This document shows positions 43,265 to 57,010 of a DNA stretch of 64,000 bases, piece by piece. Each line of letters starts with the position of its first letter. The first letter of the stretch is position 1. The notes beneath the pieces were generated by a model, which saw only the letters and a program-made list of their open reading frames with translations, ran no database searches and was not told where the DNA came from. A program made the translations under genes and the position numbers. The stretch lies in NCBI RefSeq assembly GCF_963583255.1, contig NC_084816.1, positions 21,087,344 through 21,151,343 on the forward strand, written 5' to 3'. The DNA comes from Pyrus communis. Taxonomy: Eukaryota; Streptophyta; Magnoliopsida; Rosales; Rosaceae.

Positions 43265-45418
43265 AGGCTCCTTGTAGAAACAAAAGTCATTTCCTCTGAG
43301 TCAATCACTAGTACAAACGAAAGCCTCAACCGTTTTAGGTGTTAAGGAAGCTTTAAATGGATCAACAACTCTCCCACCAAAACTAAAGGCATTCTCACTA
43401 GCAACGGTTCTACTAGGAAGAGCAAATACATCCTTAGCAACTTTACTAAGAGTTGGATATGTACCACTATTTCCTTTCCACCAATCCAAAATATTGAAAC
43501 CCTTATATGTTAGGCTTTGATGTGGATCATTGAAGTACATATCCTCATTGGCTATCTCATTTTGTTGTGCCACCGCCCTCTTTTGTTGGATCTTCCTTGT
43601 CATCCTTTTAACAACATCAATATCTACCACACATCCACTCATCATCTAGTACAACACTTGATCTTTGCTCCACATTTGAAGTAGCGCTACTACTAGTACT
43701 ACTAAGGACCACTCCTTCGTTATATGCATTATACAACTCGGTTACATGGCTTTTAACCCTTACTTTCTCCTCCCTTGTTTTGTCTCATCCATAGCCGAGC
43801 TCTTTTAGATTTGTCTCCAAAATTTCAAATTTGTACCTTGGGTCGAGTGCTTGGGCTACAAAGAGAATAGGGTTCACCTTTTCAATGTCACCCCAATATT
43901 TGTCAAACTTGAGCTTCATTGAGGTAGCCACACTTTGCAAAGTGGCGTTAGAGGTGTTTAAAATTTGTTCTTCTATCTCCACTTGCAAAGCAATCACCAT
44001 GCTCAGTATTAAGAGTGACGTTGGAGTAAGAGTTGAACTCAATGTCAAGGTGGCATTGTAAAACTTATTGAGAAATTGGGCAAAACTCACCAACCTCTCT
44101 CAATCACTGAGCTCCGGATGACCCAACCGCTTGCCCTTTGTTGTCACCCCATCAACCTCTTTCGAGACCTCCTCTTTAAGGTAATCAATAAAAGAGTCAC
44201 ACTCAAAGGCCATCTCAGAGAACACTTCTTTAAACTTGAAAACACTATTAAGCATTTCATAGGTGGCATTCCACCTTGTAACAACATCACAAGGGATACT
44301 TGACATCCTATCAAGTCTCACAACTAGGATCCGCCATTCCATCCTTAGCTATTAAATTGAGGACGTAACAAGCGCACCTCATGTGCAAGTGAGCCTCGTC
44401 GAGTAAAAGAGTACCATTTGACTTGAGTCTTCTTTTCATGTATATAATTTTGCACTAGCATTGTCAGTGGTAATGCTAAACACCTTGTCTATGCCCCAAT
44501 CATTCAAGCAAACCTCTAGACATCTTCCAATGTCATCACCCTTGTGAGAAGTAACTTGGACAAAGTTTAGGATCCTCTTATGCAATGCCCAATTAGTATC
44601 CAAAAAATGGGCCATGATGACCATGTCGTTCTTTTGGATCAAGGTCCAAGTATCAGTTGTGATACTTACTCTCAACCCCTCAATCACACTTTTTATTTTT
44701 GCCTTCTCTTCGTAAAACACTTCCAAAACTGATGTCGCCACCTTATGCCTATTAGAAAGTTTGTACTTTGGATTCAAGTCACGAATAAAAGATCGAAAGT
44801 CATCTTGATCGACCACCCTACAAGGCATATCCACCATTATAATCCACCTCACACATCTCATATCAAGTCTTTTTTTATATGGGAAGTGTGAGTGACAACT
44901 AGACCTCCTATCTTCGCTTGTGTCAATGTTGGTTGGTTCAGATCCACACTCTCAAAGACTAAAACCCATGCATTTCTTCAAATGCTTAATAATTTTCACC
45001 GTCCCATGAATTATAGGGTGTGCCGGTGCTAAGAGTTTGCAATGCATGCATTCAACCATGTACGATTCCACCCCATTAAAATTGGTGATAGTTACCATCT
45101 TAGCATTGTTCCACGCCGAACTTGGGCCCTTTCTCCTGTTGCCCTTTCTTCGAGGAGGACCCTCCCATTCTTTCACTACTTTTTCTACCTCTTCTTCCCC
45201 CTCTTCCCCTTTTTCACCCTGTTCTTCTACTTGTTCTAATGCAATATCCTCATCCACATCCGGATCATCATCCCAACAATCTTCATAATAATCATCATGC
45301 AAATAATCTTGGGGTGAGAGAGTGCCTAGTTGAAGGGTACCACTAGGTTGGATTTGTTTTCGTTTTCCTAATACCGAGACCATAAGTGTACTAGATTGGC
45401 TACTAGACCCGTCCATCC
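43265..45418 (-). pseudogene. hAT transposase gene (BED zinc finger, RICESLEEPER-like), decayed
   Basis: Minus-strand pieces appear in the order of a plant hAT transposase: an acidic N-terminus and BED-type zinc finger (about 44,960-45,120, CMHCKLL with HLKKC), the RNase H-fold start (TTDTWTL near 44,640), SITTDNASA (about 44,450), a middle part with RWNATYEML (44,280), DPRYKFEIL (43,830), and the C-terminal dimerisation domain (DILDWWKGNSGTYPTLSKVA-like near 43,470, then SRTVASENAFSFGGRVVD). The frame changes several times (near 44,430, 44,345, 44,095 and 43,790-43,640), so no intact transposase can be made. Confidence 0.85.
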
Positions 45419-47939
45419 TAACGAATATAATAACAATGCACATTAATATATCACAACCACAGTTCAGCATATATCCATATTCCAATTCAATAAATCAAAT
45501 ATCCAATTCAAATGCAATAACATATTCAATATGTGCAAAGTAAGCACAACATTAAATTTTAAATCTATTCATGCTAAATGGCATTTCTTAAGAGGAAACA
45601 ATTAAAGAGAATTCATATTTATTCATATCTAACTATATCCTTGCAAGAAGCACAAATTTCTCAACAATGAAGATAGCGTACTAACCTTAAAAAGCCTCAA
45701 TTCAAACCGAGGACCGATCTCCTTAAGCTCAATTCAAGGCCAACTTCACCTTATACAAAGACCTCCTAGTGTTAATTGAAGCAAATTGAATACACTTGTC
45801 AATTACAACGGGTAATGGAATGGTCAAGTCGGTGCTATAAATCTCAGGATTGAAGAAAACCTATTAAAGCATTCAAGATAAATTAGCAGAGAAAAGGATT
45901 GAACACATGTATATGTGTGTGTGTGTATGTATATGTTGTTAAACAATGATCTTTTCTTTCCAGTGTTGTGCTCCATATAAGATTCAATCAACTAATGATC
46001 CCTGAAGGCACGATTTCTTAACTAACATAATTTTCAATGGCTAGCATTCTCCTTGTTATATTAATGTTGAGTTTTCAATGGTTCATACTTCATAATCTCT
46101 TAACTAACATAATTTTACATTTTTTTTTTTTTTTAGCCGGGGACACATTTAAAAAGCAATTGAAATATGAGTGCGGATTCTATCTGCAGTGCATAATCTG
46201 GGCTTAGTGCATTCAAATAGTTGAGGAGTTAACAGTATCTTCGAAGTGCTAAAGTTAACAGTGCCTTGGTCCTATCAAAAATACAAACAGATTCTAGGTC
46301 CTATAAAAAATTGGGAAAAAAAATCGGAGGAAGATTCTCTACCCTCCTATTCTCATCTCCTTCCATCACCTCATCTCACACATTGTTTTTTGTCTTATTA
46401 TCTCTATAAAAAAATCAATATAAAATGTTGACGTGGCTTAACCGTGACCGTTCAAATAGGAGGGCATGGAAGGGTAAAGAGATTAGGAGGGTAGAGAATC
46501 CTGCTAAAAAAAAACCAATAGTCAACATCTTCCGAATGAAGTTAGCAATCAAGGTCTTTTATTTTATCAATCATCCCACCACCATGAGGTTAAACAGTGA
46601 AGATAAACACTAAAGTTAACCCTATGAATCTTGTTAAAAAGTGGACAGGAAGGCACTTAAACGACAATAACAAAGAAAGCAATAAAATTATAAGTGCGGG
46701 TTCAGCTGCATATTAATCAAACTTGATTTAAATTCCTGCTGGAATGCTTAATAACAAAGAAAGCAATGAAAGGAAGAAGACTGACTGAGAAAAGCACAAA
46801 GGAAGAAAAGGAGATTCTCACACATGGACTTAAAGCAGCCTAAAGTATCAGACTTCAATCAGTTACATCTTTTGGCGGGTTTTAAAGCTGATCTTCCACA
46901 AACCAAACTACAACTAACTCAAACTAGTTTCAAATCAAAATCCCTAACTACAACTAACTCAAACTAGTTTCAAATCAAAATCCCTATTTGTAATTTGTGT
47001 GTGTTAACCAAATGAAAAAAACCTTAGAAAACAAAACCCAAATTACCAAATATGAACCCGAATGATAGATGTAATCTGAATAAAAAGAAAAAGAGATCTA
47101 AATTTATGTTCACCTAGGAGTTAAACTCAAATCCATTAACTAACAGTTAGCTTAATAAGTCACACACACACCATGTATAATAATATATAGAGAGAGAGAG
47201 GGAGAGAGAGAGAGGGAGAGAGAGAGAGTAAACCCTAAAATCACCAAAGTAGAATTCCAAAGACTTGAGTGTGATAGCTTGGCACTGATCAAAGATACAT
47301 TGCTTTACAGCTAAGGCTTTCGGAGATTAGTGAACAACTTATAAGGATGAAACCTTCTAGGGGAGGTCTTGCAAATACAAATACTACAATCTTAGAAACG
47401 AGGAAAAAAAAAAACAAATTTAGCTTACAAAGCCCCAAAAATTGAAGGCAAAAACCATCCAAACATGTTTTTTATTTTTTGGATTTCTATTTACTGAAAT
47501 TAAAAATTAGATGATGCAAAGCCAGAAGAAGCAACAAAAATTATTATGAAAAATATACAAAAATTTCATGAAAAATAAACAAACTAGAGCATAAAGCACA
47601 TCAAAATGTGGAGCTGCAAAACTCTTGGATTAAAAAATGAAAGTTTAGATGTTATCCATAAGAAATTCACAACCCACCAACTGAACAAAACCCACATAAA
47701 TGTTTCAAAGACTTAAGACCATTTTGGAGCAACAAAGTAAAAACCCATAAAACTTTACCTTACAAATTCCAGTAATAGCCTCATTCCTAAGTCGAATTTT
47801 TTTTTTCATAAACCCTAACATAATGGTAAACATAAATATAGAAATTAAATTAGGGCTGGAATCATGAACATCCAATCCAAAACATGAACGAATTTCACAA
47901 ACCCTAATCTAGAATTCAAACCCTAAATTAAATTTCACA
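45419..47939. other. AT-rich DNA without recognised genes
   Basis: Probably the leader/intron region of the hAT element. It holds a 42-bp tandem duplication (about 46,902-46,985), a GT-rich microsatellite (45,910-45,935) and a GA microsatellite (47,188-47,228). No domain-bearing ORF. Confidence 0.5.
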
Positions 47940-48291
47940 CCCTCAATTAATTCCAAAATTTACCTCATTTGGGGGAGATTCGGTGCACAATGAGGGATGA
48001 GAAGGCAGGCTCCATGGTGAGGGATGAGAAGTCAAGAGAGAGAGGGAGAGAAAGATCATAGAGGTGATAGGTCAGTCGAGAGAGAGGTGAGTCACTTATG
48101 TGATGTGGGTGTGGCCGGATTCGAAGACGGCAAATAAGGAGGAGGAGAGAGATCGAGAAAAATCGACGAGGAGGGTGAGGTGAGAGGTGAGGTCGAGATA
48201 GAGAGTGACTGAGTGAGGGTTTTATTTGGATTCAACGGTTGAGATTAAATCGGACGGCTGTTACAATTCCAAATATATATTTAAAATTAAA

Positions 48292-48322
<31 letters not shown>

Positions 48323-48667
48323 GTTTGATTGGGGATTACCCAACAAATGAAAATGTGAGATCTATTCTTATACCGAAATTTCGAAATCGGTTTGGGATTG
48401 AGTACCGAAATTTTTGAAATTTCGGTTTGAAATTTTTTCGGTTCGATTTCAAAAAAATTTCGGCTCGGTTTGGAATTTTTAGTATTTTTTTCCACCCCTA
48501 CTTTGGAGTCACGAATCACTGGTAGAAAACGAAGCGACACAATTAAAGTTAATAGCACTAAATAAAAGCACACCTAAACGCCACGCTAAGAGAAGGGAGC
48601 GAGAGTCGGAGAGCGAGAGAGAGAAAACAAAACAGATACAAATCCATTTGCCCTTCAATTTCGATTT

Positions 48668-48682
48668 TAGGGTTAGGGTTTG
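48668..48682 (+). promoter_or_regulatory. telo-box in the OB-fold gene leader
   Basis: TTAGGGTTAGGGTTT, two telomere-type repeats, lies about 15 bp before the start codon. Telo-boxes near transcription starts are typical of plant genes for translation and nucleic-acid-handling proteins. Confidence 0.5.
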
Positions 48683-48696
48683 GGGACTTGAAAGCC

Positions 48697-50631
48697 ATGT
48701 CGACGACCACCAAAACGGCATCGTCTCAGAAACCCCAGCAGAGCAATGCCAAGCCTGGCCTCAGAAAGCCCGTGTTCACCAAGGTCGAGCTGCTCAAGCC
48801 GGAGACCAGTGGCCACACGCTCGTCGCCAAGGTTCTGAGCTCCAACCCCGTGCTGCAGAAGGGCCGATCGGTGTCGCAGCACCTTCGCCAGACTCGAATC
48901 TCCGAGTGCTTGATTGGGGACGAGACCGGGACCATTCTCTTCACTGCCAGGAACGATCAAGGTATTGGGTCTTCTTTAAATGTTTGTTTGGTTCTGGGAT
49001 GATGGAGGATTGGATGGGAAAGTTGATTTTTGTGTTTTGTTTTATTTGGGTGTTGAGAAATTGACTTTATTTGGCTGATTGCTTTTGTGCATTTCTGTGA
49101 TGTTTGAACTTTTTTATTGATGGATTGGTTGATATGTATTGACTGTTGACAATGGATAGGGTGCAAACGAGAAAGGGGCATTAGGATGGTTAGTGTTACT
49201 GAAAAAGAGAAACTCAAATGAATTAGAGCAAATGATTTTAGTATGATATTCCCGTTGTGATTCGATTTGGCCATATTTTCTTCTTTGGGTTTTGAAAATG
49301 TCTGAAGTTTCAGACAAAGCAGTATATTTGTTATCTTCTCTGCAAAAATACTTGAATAACTATCTAAACCAACAGATATGTTGTCCTGGTAACCAGGATG
49401 TGCTGAGACACTGTTTGGCCATGGTTACTCAACCTTGGATTGGATATCAAGGGTGGAGACTGAATGGATGTGCTTTTAGTGTTTTAATCGCCACCCATGA
49501 TATCAAATCCAACAGTGTGTGACCATGAATCCCTGATCACCAGGTGAGAAAGAGAACATGACTGTTTAAGCCAATTGTAAATTGGTTCATAGAATTCTAT
49601 TTTCTTGGAGAAAAGTCAGATGCTATGCGGTGTTTATTTACTTTGCTAGATTTGGTGATGTTCTTTAGGGATTGAATTAACTGTTGCCTAGGTTGTGCTC
49701 TTTGTAGGCTTAGTAATGTAAAGTACTTTTGTCATTGTGAATTAATTGAGTTCGCTTTTGTTAGTGGATAATCTGGTTTTTTTTTCCTGTCGAAATAGTG
49801 GATAATCTGGTTGGGTGCCATCGTTTAAAGACTTGAGGTAGATAGAATAAACTGGGTTTTAAAATTATGAATTGAAGAAAATTTTAAGTGTTTGGCAGAG
49901 TGGAATTTGGAGAGGATCTGAACGTAGAAAATACTGAATAAGTGTTTTTTACTTGTATTACTTAATTAATTTCACTTATCATCCAAGCATATGAGACCTA
50001 AAGGTTATGAGCAATTTTGGATCCTAGGACATGGATTGAGTTAAATTTGGATTAGAGATGATGAGCAATATGACATATTGCTTGCATTTAGAATTTGCAC
50101 TAAAGTTTATGAGGCCTTAACATAATGTTGTTCGGCCTCAATAAGATAGCTGAGCAAACTAGTCTCGACTCGAGTTGAGTAATTCTTCTCTTGCATTTCA
50201 TATACCTTCAATTAGAGGCTGGCATTTGGTCATCTTGAACATTTGGGCATCTTGATGTAACATTTCCTTTCTTTTTACAATTATCCAAGTTCAGTTTACC
50301 GTGCGATAGGGACGGCATTATACGCAAGCATGCGTAGCTTGACAGTTTCTGGATGTATGTATATTGGTGGATTGATTGTTTACTCTTACTGTGTTTTTTT
50401 ATTGCTTTTGTTCACCCAGTTGACTTGATGAAGCCTGGTGCGACTGTAATTGTCCGCAATGCAAGGATTGACATGTTCAAGGGGTCGATGAGGCTAGCAG
50501 TTGATAAATGGGGGCGTGTTCAGGTCACTGAACCTGCAAACTTTGTAGTCAAGGAGGATAACAATCTCTCTTTAGTGGAATATGAGCTGGTGAATGTTCG
50601 GGAGGAAGGAGGGGCACCGCTTGGCAGCTAG
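48697..50631 (+). CDS. small OB-fold nucleic-acid-binding protein (At4g28440-like), 2 exons
   Basis: Exons 48,697-48,961 and 50,420-50,631, GT-AG intron of 1458 bp in phase 1, giving 158 aa starting MSTTTKTASS. The product is a single OB-fold domain: VFTKVELLKPETSGHTLVAKV, a basic RSVSQHLRQTRISECLIGDETG segment, TILFTARNDQ, then GATVIVRNARIDMFKGSMRL and WGRVQVTEP. It matches in length and order the uncharacterised Arabidopsis At4g28440-type proteins, related to single-strand-binding OB folds. Likely role: RNA or single-strand DNA binding; the partner is unknown. An upstream TTG could extend the frame by three residues, but the ATG is the natural start. The hAT border at 48,500 is only 197 bp upstream, so the promoter may include transposon sequence. 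Confidence 0.9.
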
Positions 50632-53318
50632 TATATTGTGAGTGAAGAATCAAAATTCATAAAGCTTGGATGTTTGGTTTTGGTTTTATTTCCATAGTAA
50701 TCTGCTGTTGCTGCTACTTGATAATATCGTATTGATGGAAGTTTAGTTTGTGATTGACTAGAAGATGTTTTTCGTGAAAAAAGTACTTGGTGACGTTTTT
50801 CTATAATATAATTATCATGACCTAGGTTTTTGTTAGATGTGGCAGGAACAGCTTTTGCTTTTATGAAAGATGGAAATGTAAGCAAGTGTATTGTTCATCA
50901 CCAAGAAAGTGTCTCTTTCTTATCATCTTTAGCGTCCTTTTCCCTGCGTATATATTCTGCGTTCTTTTTCGTTTTTAAATGCATATATTCAATTCTATAG
51001 CACTAAGAAAATGAGGGGTGTTCTGGGTGGATTCAATCGAATCGAATTTCGGGTATTTTTTAGCTGATTGTAGTGGATTCTTGACTTCTGAAACCCGACA
51101 TAATTGGATCGGATGATGAACATGTTTGCTTGTGAGGTCCGGTCCAATTTAATTGGTTTCAAGCATATTTCCTCATTTGAATTTGGAGAAAATTTATAGT
51201 TTATCCATAATACAAGCCGGTATACCACGTGTCACCAGAGCAACAACTCGCTACCTCCCCCACCCTCCCCCGTGACTTTGATATCACCAACGCAGGCTCT
51301 CCTATTGGATAAGTTTTTGGGTAGGAAAACCGGATTGAGATTGGTGCTAGTCTGCTAGAGGAGGATGGGGCTAAATTGGGGTAGGATTAGCATGACAGAT
51401 TAAGGGAGGTGGGTTTGTAGTCTTTTTCGTGTTTGGGGTCTGCACGGACACGTGCCGCACAAGGTTAAGGCATGCAGAAGTGTACCCCTCGACCACTCAC
51501 CAAGTGCCACATCAAAATAACAACTACTCTTGTAACCAAACACGGTTAAACACCTAAGCAAACATCCATCTCATCTACATCTCCCCTTTCTCTCCCTCCC
51601 TTTCTTGTTCTCTCTCATCTAGGACAGTCCCTATTCGACCTGACGTCTTGGGCCTCCATTTCTAAGATGTTTAAGTCTATTGCACTTCAAAAAAAAAAAA
51701 AAAAAAAAGTAAGAACTCTTACTTAAAATTTTTAGTATTTTAATCATAAAGTTTTATGTTTATGATCATAATCGTTCATATTATGAATCATACTGTAAAG
51801 ATCATCTCTGCAAAAAATAAATTAAAACTATGGTCGTTTTGCCAATCTATTATAGCAAATTCATAGATGGTTGGTAATACTTTTACCAGTACCGTTCATT
51901 TGTTTTTAAACAGTTTGATGACTAAACGGCCTTAGGTTTAATTGATTTTTTATAGAGGCAATCTTTATAGGGTGATTTATAATATAAACGGTTTTGATTA
52001 TAAATATGAAATTTTATAAATTGACCACAAACAATATTGAGAAATTTTGAGTATGAGTTTCTATTCATCTTTGAGTAGCCAAGTATTGTTCTTGAAAAGA
52101 AAAAAAAAATGTTTGCAGCGTCCTTACTAAATCCAGTCGATAATCATTTCTATGCATCTCCTAATTTTACACTACACAAATAACCACACACCACTATGTT
52201 TTCTAAGTTTTAAATCCTCTCCTTCCCTGTCCATATATATTCTTTCTCACAACACAAATGCCCTCTATGACACAAAATGACTTATATGACATGAGTACAT
52301 TGTCATAGGAACGTCTCATGTGAATGTAATAAAAATTAACATATAGCGGTATACATGAGTAAATTCCCTATCCATATAAATTTTTGTGTATACATCCTAA
52401 TTTTACTGATACAAGACGTCATTATAGCGGTATACATGTATCATATAAGTTGTTATCTCCACCCTCACTCGAGGAGTGCATGTCCTACAAATCAATGATG
52501 TAGCCAAGAACAGACCACTACCCGCAAAACAAAAATATAGAAATCAAGGTGGGGACTGGGTGGGTTGTGGTGGCCCTGGTGGGTCAAAACAGTGTCGTGG
52601 CGTGACGGCTCACCAAATTTCATGCATGCCCGCAGACTCAGACATTAAAACATTGAATTCGCAACGTAAGTCGTAATACAAATAACTGTTTCCGCTTAAA
52701 ACCCTAATCATGATGTTGGTGTATCACAAAAGGCCCGGGGATAAAGTTCCAACCACCAAAAAACATAATATAAAGAGAAGTGGGGAAGAGTTTGTAACCC
52801 TCCAAACGACAGAATCACATCGATAAAACGTATACAATAGGAAGATTTATTTATGATTTTTCGGCTGAACTATTCATTTAATTTGGTCTAAATGTGAATT
52901 TACTCATCTAATTTTTGGTATACATTATCAAACTTCTTGTGACATTGATCGATAACGGGTAATCATGCATGTTCATAAGCTTTATGAAGCACATGCAATG
53001 TCTTTCCTCCTATCAATGTGTGATTTATTTATTCTCAATACACTCATCACATGTTTCAAGCTTAACACGTAAACAACACAAATCGGGTGACACAAAGCAC
53101 ATGTGGTTATTAAGCTTCACACGCGAGACAAATTTCTTTGATATCATAAAGGAAGTTGAAGTTACACCATAAAACTAATTGGTAATATGACAAGTAGCCC
53201 AACTCTTTATAAAGACATGTAAAGTCACTATAATATAAATTTGATTAAAGGCTTATGGCATAATATGTGACATATATTCTAACTTCTTTGTTAATTGTCA
53301 ATTGGGGTTAATTTAAGG
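50632..53318. other. 3' flank and intergenic, no gene seen
   Basis: The likely 3' UTR runs to about 50,900. Beyond it are a CACGTGT word (51,225), pyrimidine-rich sequence (51,590-51,620) and poly-A (51,689-51,708). The ORFs at 52,476-52,676 and 52,969-53,172 show no domain. Confidence 0.5.
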
Positions 53319-53477
53319 GAGTTTTAACGAAAAGCCCAAGGTACTGTTCACTTTAACGAAAAACCACATTTTTACACTAAAAAATCAATCCTGATACTAT
53401 TCACTTTACCCTTTATTTTGTCCTTATCATTAAAACTCAAAGTTTTCAAGCTCTTTTCATTAGTTTTCCTTTAATTT
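53319..53477. mobile_element. short MITE, about 155 bp
   Basis: Ends are related inverted repeats: left GGGAGTTTTAACGAAAAG, right (other strand) AAGGAAAACTAATGAAAAG. TTTAA words lie at both sides. The interior carries TACTGTTCACTTTA and its near-inverse ATACTATTCACTTTA. I remember this as a very common small repeat of Rosaceae genomes; that recollection is untested. Confidence 0.65.
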
Positions 53478-55031
53478 AAATGCTAAAACCTTTAAAATGA
53501 TGTTGAAGTGTATATAGTCAACGATGCTTGGCTGAGTTTTTCTACTTATTAATTATCAATTGGTTTTGAGTGGATATTCTAACGGACTAATGATACTTTT
53601 AAAACACATATTTTTAATATATGATACTATTAAAACACTTAATGTAATAATTTGTGTTTGCTTGAGTTTTCCTATCTATTATCAATTGGCTTTGGGTGAG
53701 ACTCTAATGTACCCTTGAACATAGTGTGTATCGTTACTTATTAATCTGAACGATGATTTTGTAATGCAATCACGTTCATGCGTGACATTCTATAATAGTG
53801 TAATAAGAAATTTGGGCATAAACACGAACTATTGTGTGTTATCTTTAAAGTAAAAATTGCAAGTTGTTACTAACGCAACAAAAAATTCATCGTGTAGTCA
53901 CTCTTATAAACATAAACATTTTACGATACAAATTACACATGAAGGACAAGAGAAGTGCATATAATCTTTTTGGGTAACGCTAGGGAGACTAAATTTTGTA
54001 AACTAAATGACATGAAAGTTGATGATTCGATTATTCCTTAACCATTGATTAATGTGCTTATTTCTTATTTATGACACATAATTTAGTTTGCAAATTTAGT
54101 CTACAAAATTTATTCTCCCTATCATTACCCTAACTTTTTTAGAATACGAATAATTTTTCGTAATAAAATAATCTCATCTTTATGTAAATAAACCTCACGT
54201 TAACTTGAAGGCTGAGAGGGACATTATAAGTGGATAACTTCTCAAATGTGGAGGCAAATTAAGTAACAAAGAGATATATAAAAGATAGAGATGCAAGCAG
54301 AATTTATCAATCAATCACATCCCATCCCCATATATGGCATAAGGTTCAAACCTAAATGACCCTACTTAGAGATGATAGTGCAATCAAAAGGACAATAATT
54401 TACTGAAGATGCATGCATGTTGGTCAAAATTGCTATTTTAGGTTGCAATCCAGTTGCATGGCCTCGCCATTTTCAGATAGCCACTTAAGATCAAGACGTA
54501 TCCATCAGACTGTCTCACATGTTGGCTTCACGACAGGCTTATTTCAAGTCAAACAACGTGACTCTCCAGAAGCCGTGGAAAGCCTCTTGACCATAGTACC
54601 CATATCTATAACCGAAGCACCACAAATTAGAAGAAACATACAAGGGTTTGATTTCAACCAAACCCATGTCATGATCAACTTGAACAACTTGCAGAAGCTA
54701 TAAAAACTGTGATATTACATACCTACCAACGACTATATTTCGTTTAGTGACGCTTAGTCTCCACTTTTGTTGAAATAAATTATGAGCACATCTCTCATAA
54801 ACAAACAATAGCTTATGAACTTTTGAGAAACTTGTATAACTCATCAGTTCTTTACCTTTCTTCAGAGGTGTATATGGCTTAAATGGGACTGTCCAGTACT
54901 TTCAAGGCTTAGTGTAACTATATATTTTGTTCATGTCTTGATGCAACTATCTATGTTTTCATGTCCTCTAAACTTCTGTCACTAGCTAACTCGTCATCCT
55001 CAGAATCTTCTGTCGCTAGTTTCATAGATCA
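53478..55031. other. intergenic, no gene seen
   Basis: AT-rich sequence. The ORF at 54,413-54,703 (96 codons) has no recognised domain on this strand, and the opposite strand is interrupted by stops. Confidence 0.45.
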
Positions 55032-55205
55032 TGACAGCAGGTAAAGACTAAATTAAGGGTCATCTTTTTTTTGCTAATTGACAGCAGGTAAAGACTAAAT
55101 TAAGGGTCATCTTTTTTTAAAGACTAAACTAAGGGGTCATCTTTTTTTAGCTAATTGACAGCAGGTAAAGACTAAATTAAGGGTCATCTATTTTTTTTGC
55201 TAATT
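55032..55205. repeat. short tandem repeat, irregular copies of AGGTAAAGACTAAATTAAGG
   Basis: Three nearly full copies (starting about 55,039, 55,086 and 55,164) and one partial copy of a unit that ends GGGTCATCTTTTTTTTGCTAATTGACAGC-like, with T-run length variation. Confidence 0.85.
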
Positions 55206-56539
55206 GAGATTGATGGTCAAATCCAGCTCGATCCAAACTCGGCGGCGGCCGGCTATTTTTTTCTTTCCAGTTCTCGAATATCCTGATTTAGAGGCAATGT
55301 ACGTGTAAGATATATTATGTTTTTCCAGAAAAAAACAAGTTGCTTAATTTCTACTTATAGTGTACTTCTTAATCTGTACTCACTACAACTACAAGATATA
55401 TGAAATAAGTGACCAAATTTTATGAGACACCCAAAATTCGTCACATACAAGAAAAATACATGAGGAATTGTTCAAACGTGTCACACATGAGATTTCAATA
55501 TACTGGGGAAAGCACTAGATTTCACGCAAGGTGTGTTGAGGAAAATTAGAGTACATAACTCTAACATAAATGTTAGAGAGACAAAACAAGTAAACAAATT
55601 ACTTGTATTAACTCACACAAAATATTATAACACACAACTCAAAAACACACTTTAAAAGTTATGACACCTCTCACTTTCTACAGACACACTCTAAAGCACT
55701 CACACTCATATTTATAAGCCATATTTGCTTATAAAACCACACCAATATTTATAGGCCATACTTGCCAACATTGAACATTGCTAGAACATTCTAGTGCATT
55801 GATCATGCACAGCACCATCACCGACCTAGGCTTGCATAATAGCCACATATTAGCTAGCTTCTAGTATATTCTACAAACTACTTTAGCTTAGATAATTCTA
55901 GGCTAGCCAACCGACTTTGCATGCTAGACAATTCTAGTAAAATCTTATGCATGAATTTTTTAGAAGAATCTCATGCATGTTTGAACTAGAACAATTTAGT
56001 TTCTTTAAATCAACTGAGCTTAATGGACTAGTGTTGATCTTTAACAAGGTGATAGTAAGAAGGGATTGATTAAAAAAATGGGAAGTATTATTGGCACTCC
56101 AAATATCTCATTCTACACTTCTTACAAGTGTATTTTTCTTTCCAAATATAGAAAGTTTAGAGTGTAGAATGAGATTTTTGGAGTGTCAATAACAATTCCC
56201 AACAAAAATAACCTTAAATTTACTAAATTGCAATCCACAAAAAATAAAGGAGAAGTCTCAAAGTTTATGACTAAATAATAAAACATAAAATAATTTTAAT
56301 GGGTGATGCTATTGGGACAATTAGATCACAATATTAATACACTTGCTGACATAACACTTTCAAATAGATACGGGACAACCCACATACAATGATATTGTTC
56401 ACTATCATTATAGAGTGTGTTAATTTTGTATGTTTCAAATAGTTTAATTATAATTCTAATTAATTCTTATACATATAAGTTTATACCCCACCTTAATTGA
56501 AAAAAAAAAAATATGAAATATGATGTAGGCATAATTTAC
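55206..56539. other. repeat-like DNA without recognised genes
   Basis: From about 55,490 the sequence has LTR-like composition (ACACACTC words, TATTTATAAGCC at about 55,710). A pair of inverted words GTGTAGAATGAGAT/ATCTCATTCTACACTT (about 56,105 and 56,162) marks a small hairpin. I could not define element ends. Confidence 0.35.
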
Positions 56540-56797
56540 TGAACAATTATGGAGGCCAGAGAGGGGCTGCGGCAATAGTAGAGAGAAAGAAAGAGATGCG
56601 TAATTGGGAGGTGTGCTATATTCTATCTCATTGTGCCTTTATTTATAGTAGTAGGAAATGTTAATTCCTTACCCTTATTGGATTACAACTGTAATAGGAT
56701 AATATATAATTTATGAGATATGGTAGAATCCCATAAAGATATCCTAGATATGACAGGATTTACACAATCACTTTCATAATCTAATAGGATTGCAACA
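56540..56797 (-). mobile_element. 3' LTR of the old copia element, about 258 bp
   Basis: On the minus strand a polypurine tract CTCAAGGGGGGAGTG leads into TGTTGCAATCCTATTAG. A TATAAATAAAGG promoter word is at about 56,640. The far border near 56,540 is approximate. Confidence 0.6.
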
Positions 56798-57010
56798 CTC
56801 CCCCCTTGAGTGTGTAAATACTCAAACAAATAGCACATTAGGTCTTCAGCAATGAAGTAAGTACAGTTGATGAAGTCATCGGCATAATGAGCAAATGCGA
56901 GTCTCAGATCAACGGAAGAATGCATAAAAGGTAAAACTCACAAAACCTTGCTATGGTAAAACCCAAGGTGGAGAAAAACCCATAGACTAAGGAGAAAAGT
57001 GAGAAGTTGC

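Larger units (their letters stand above)
43265..48500 (-). mobile_element. hAT element containing the decayed transposase; 5' end at 48,500
   Basis: The right border at 48,500 reads, on the minus strand, TAGGGGTGGA and then AACCGAGCC and AATCGAACCGAAA words, the same end type as the hAT element at 10,715-13,885. The 47.9-48.2 kb stretch is GA-rich on the plus strand (CT-rich leader on the minus strand). I could not find the other TAGGGGTGG end; the left limit given is simply the last recognisable transposase sequence. That this end and the transposase belong to one element is inferred from position and orientation. Confidence 0.5.

Noticed and set aside
45037..45346. Plus-strand proline/serine-rich ORFs
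   Set aside because: They are the opposite strand of the acidic N-terminal part of the hAT transposase.
54413..54703. 96-codon ORF as a possible gene
   Set aside because: No domain, no splice context and no composition change; the opposite strand is broken by stops.
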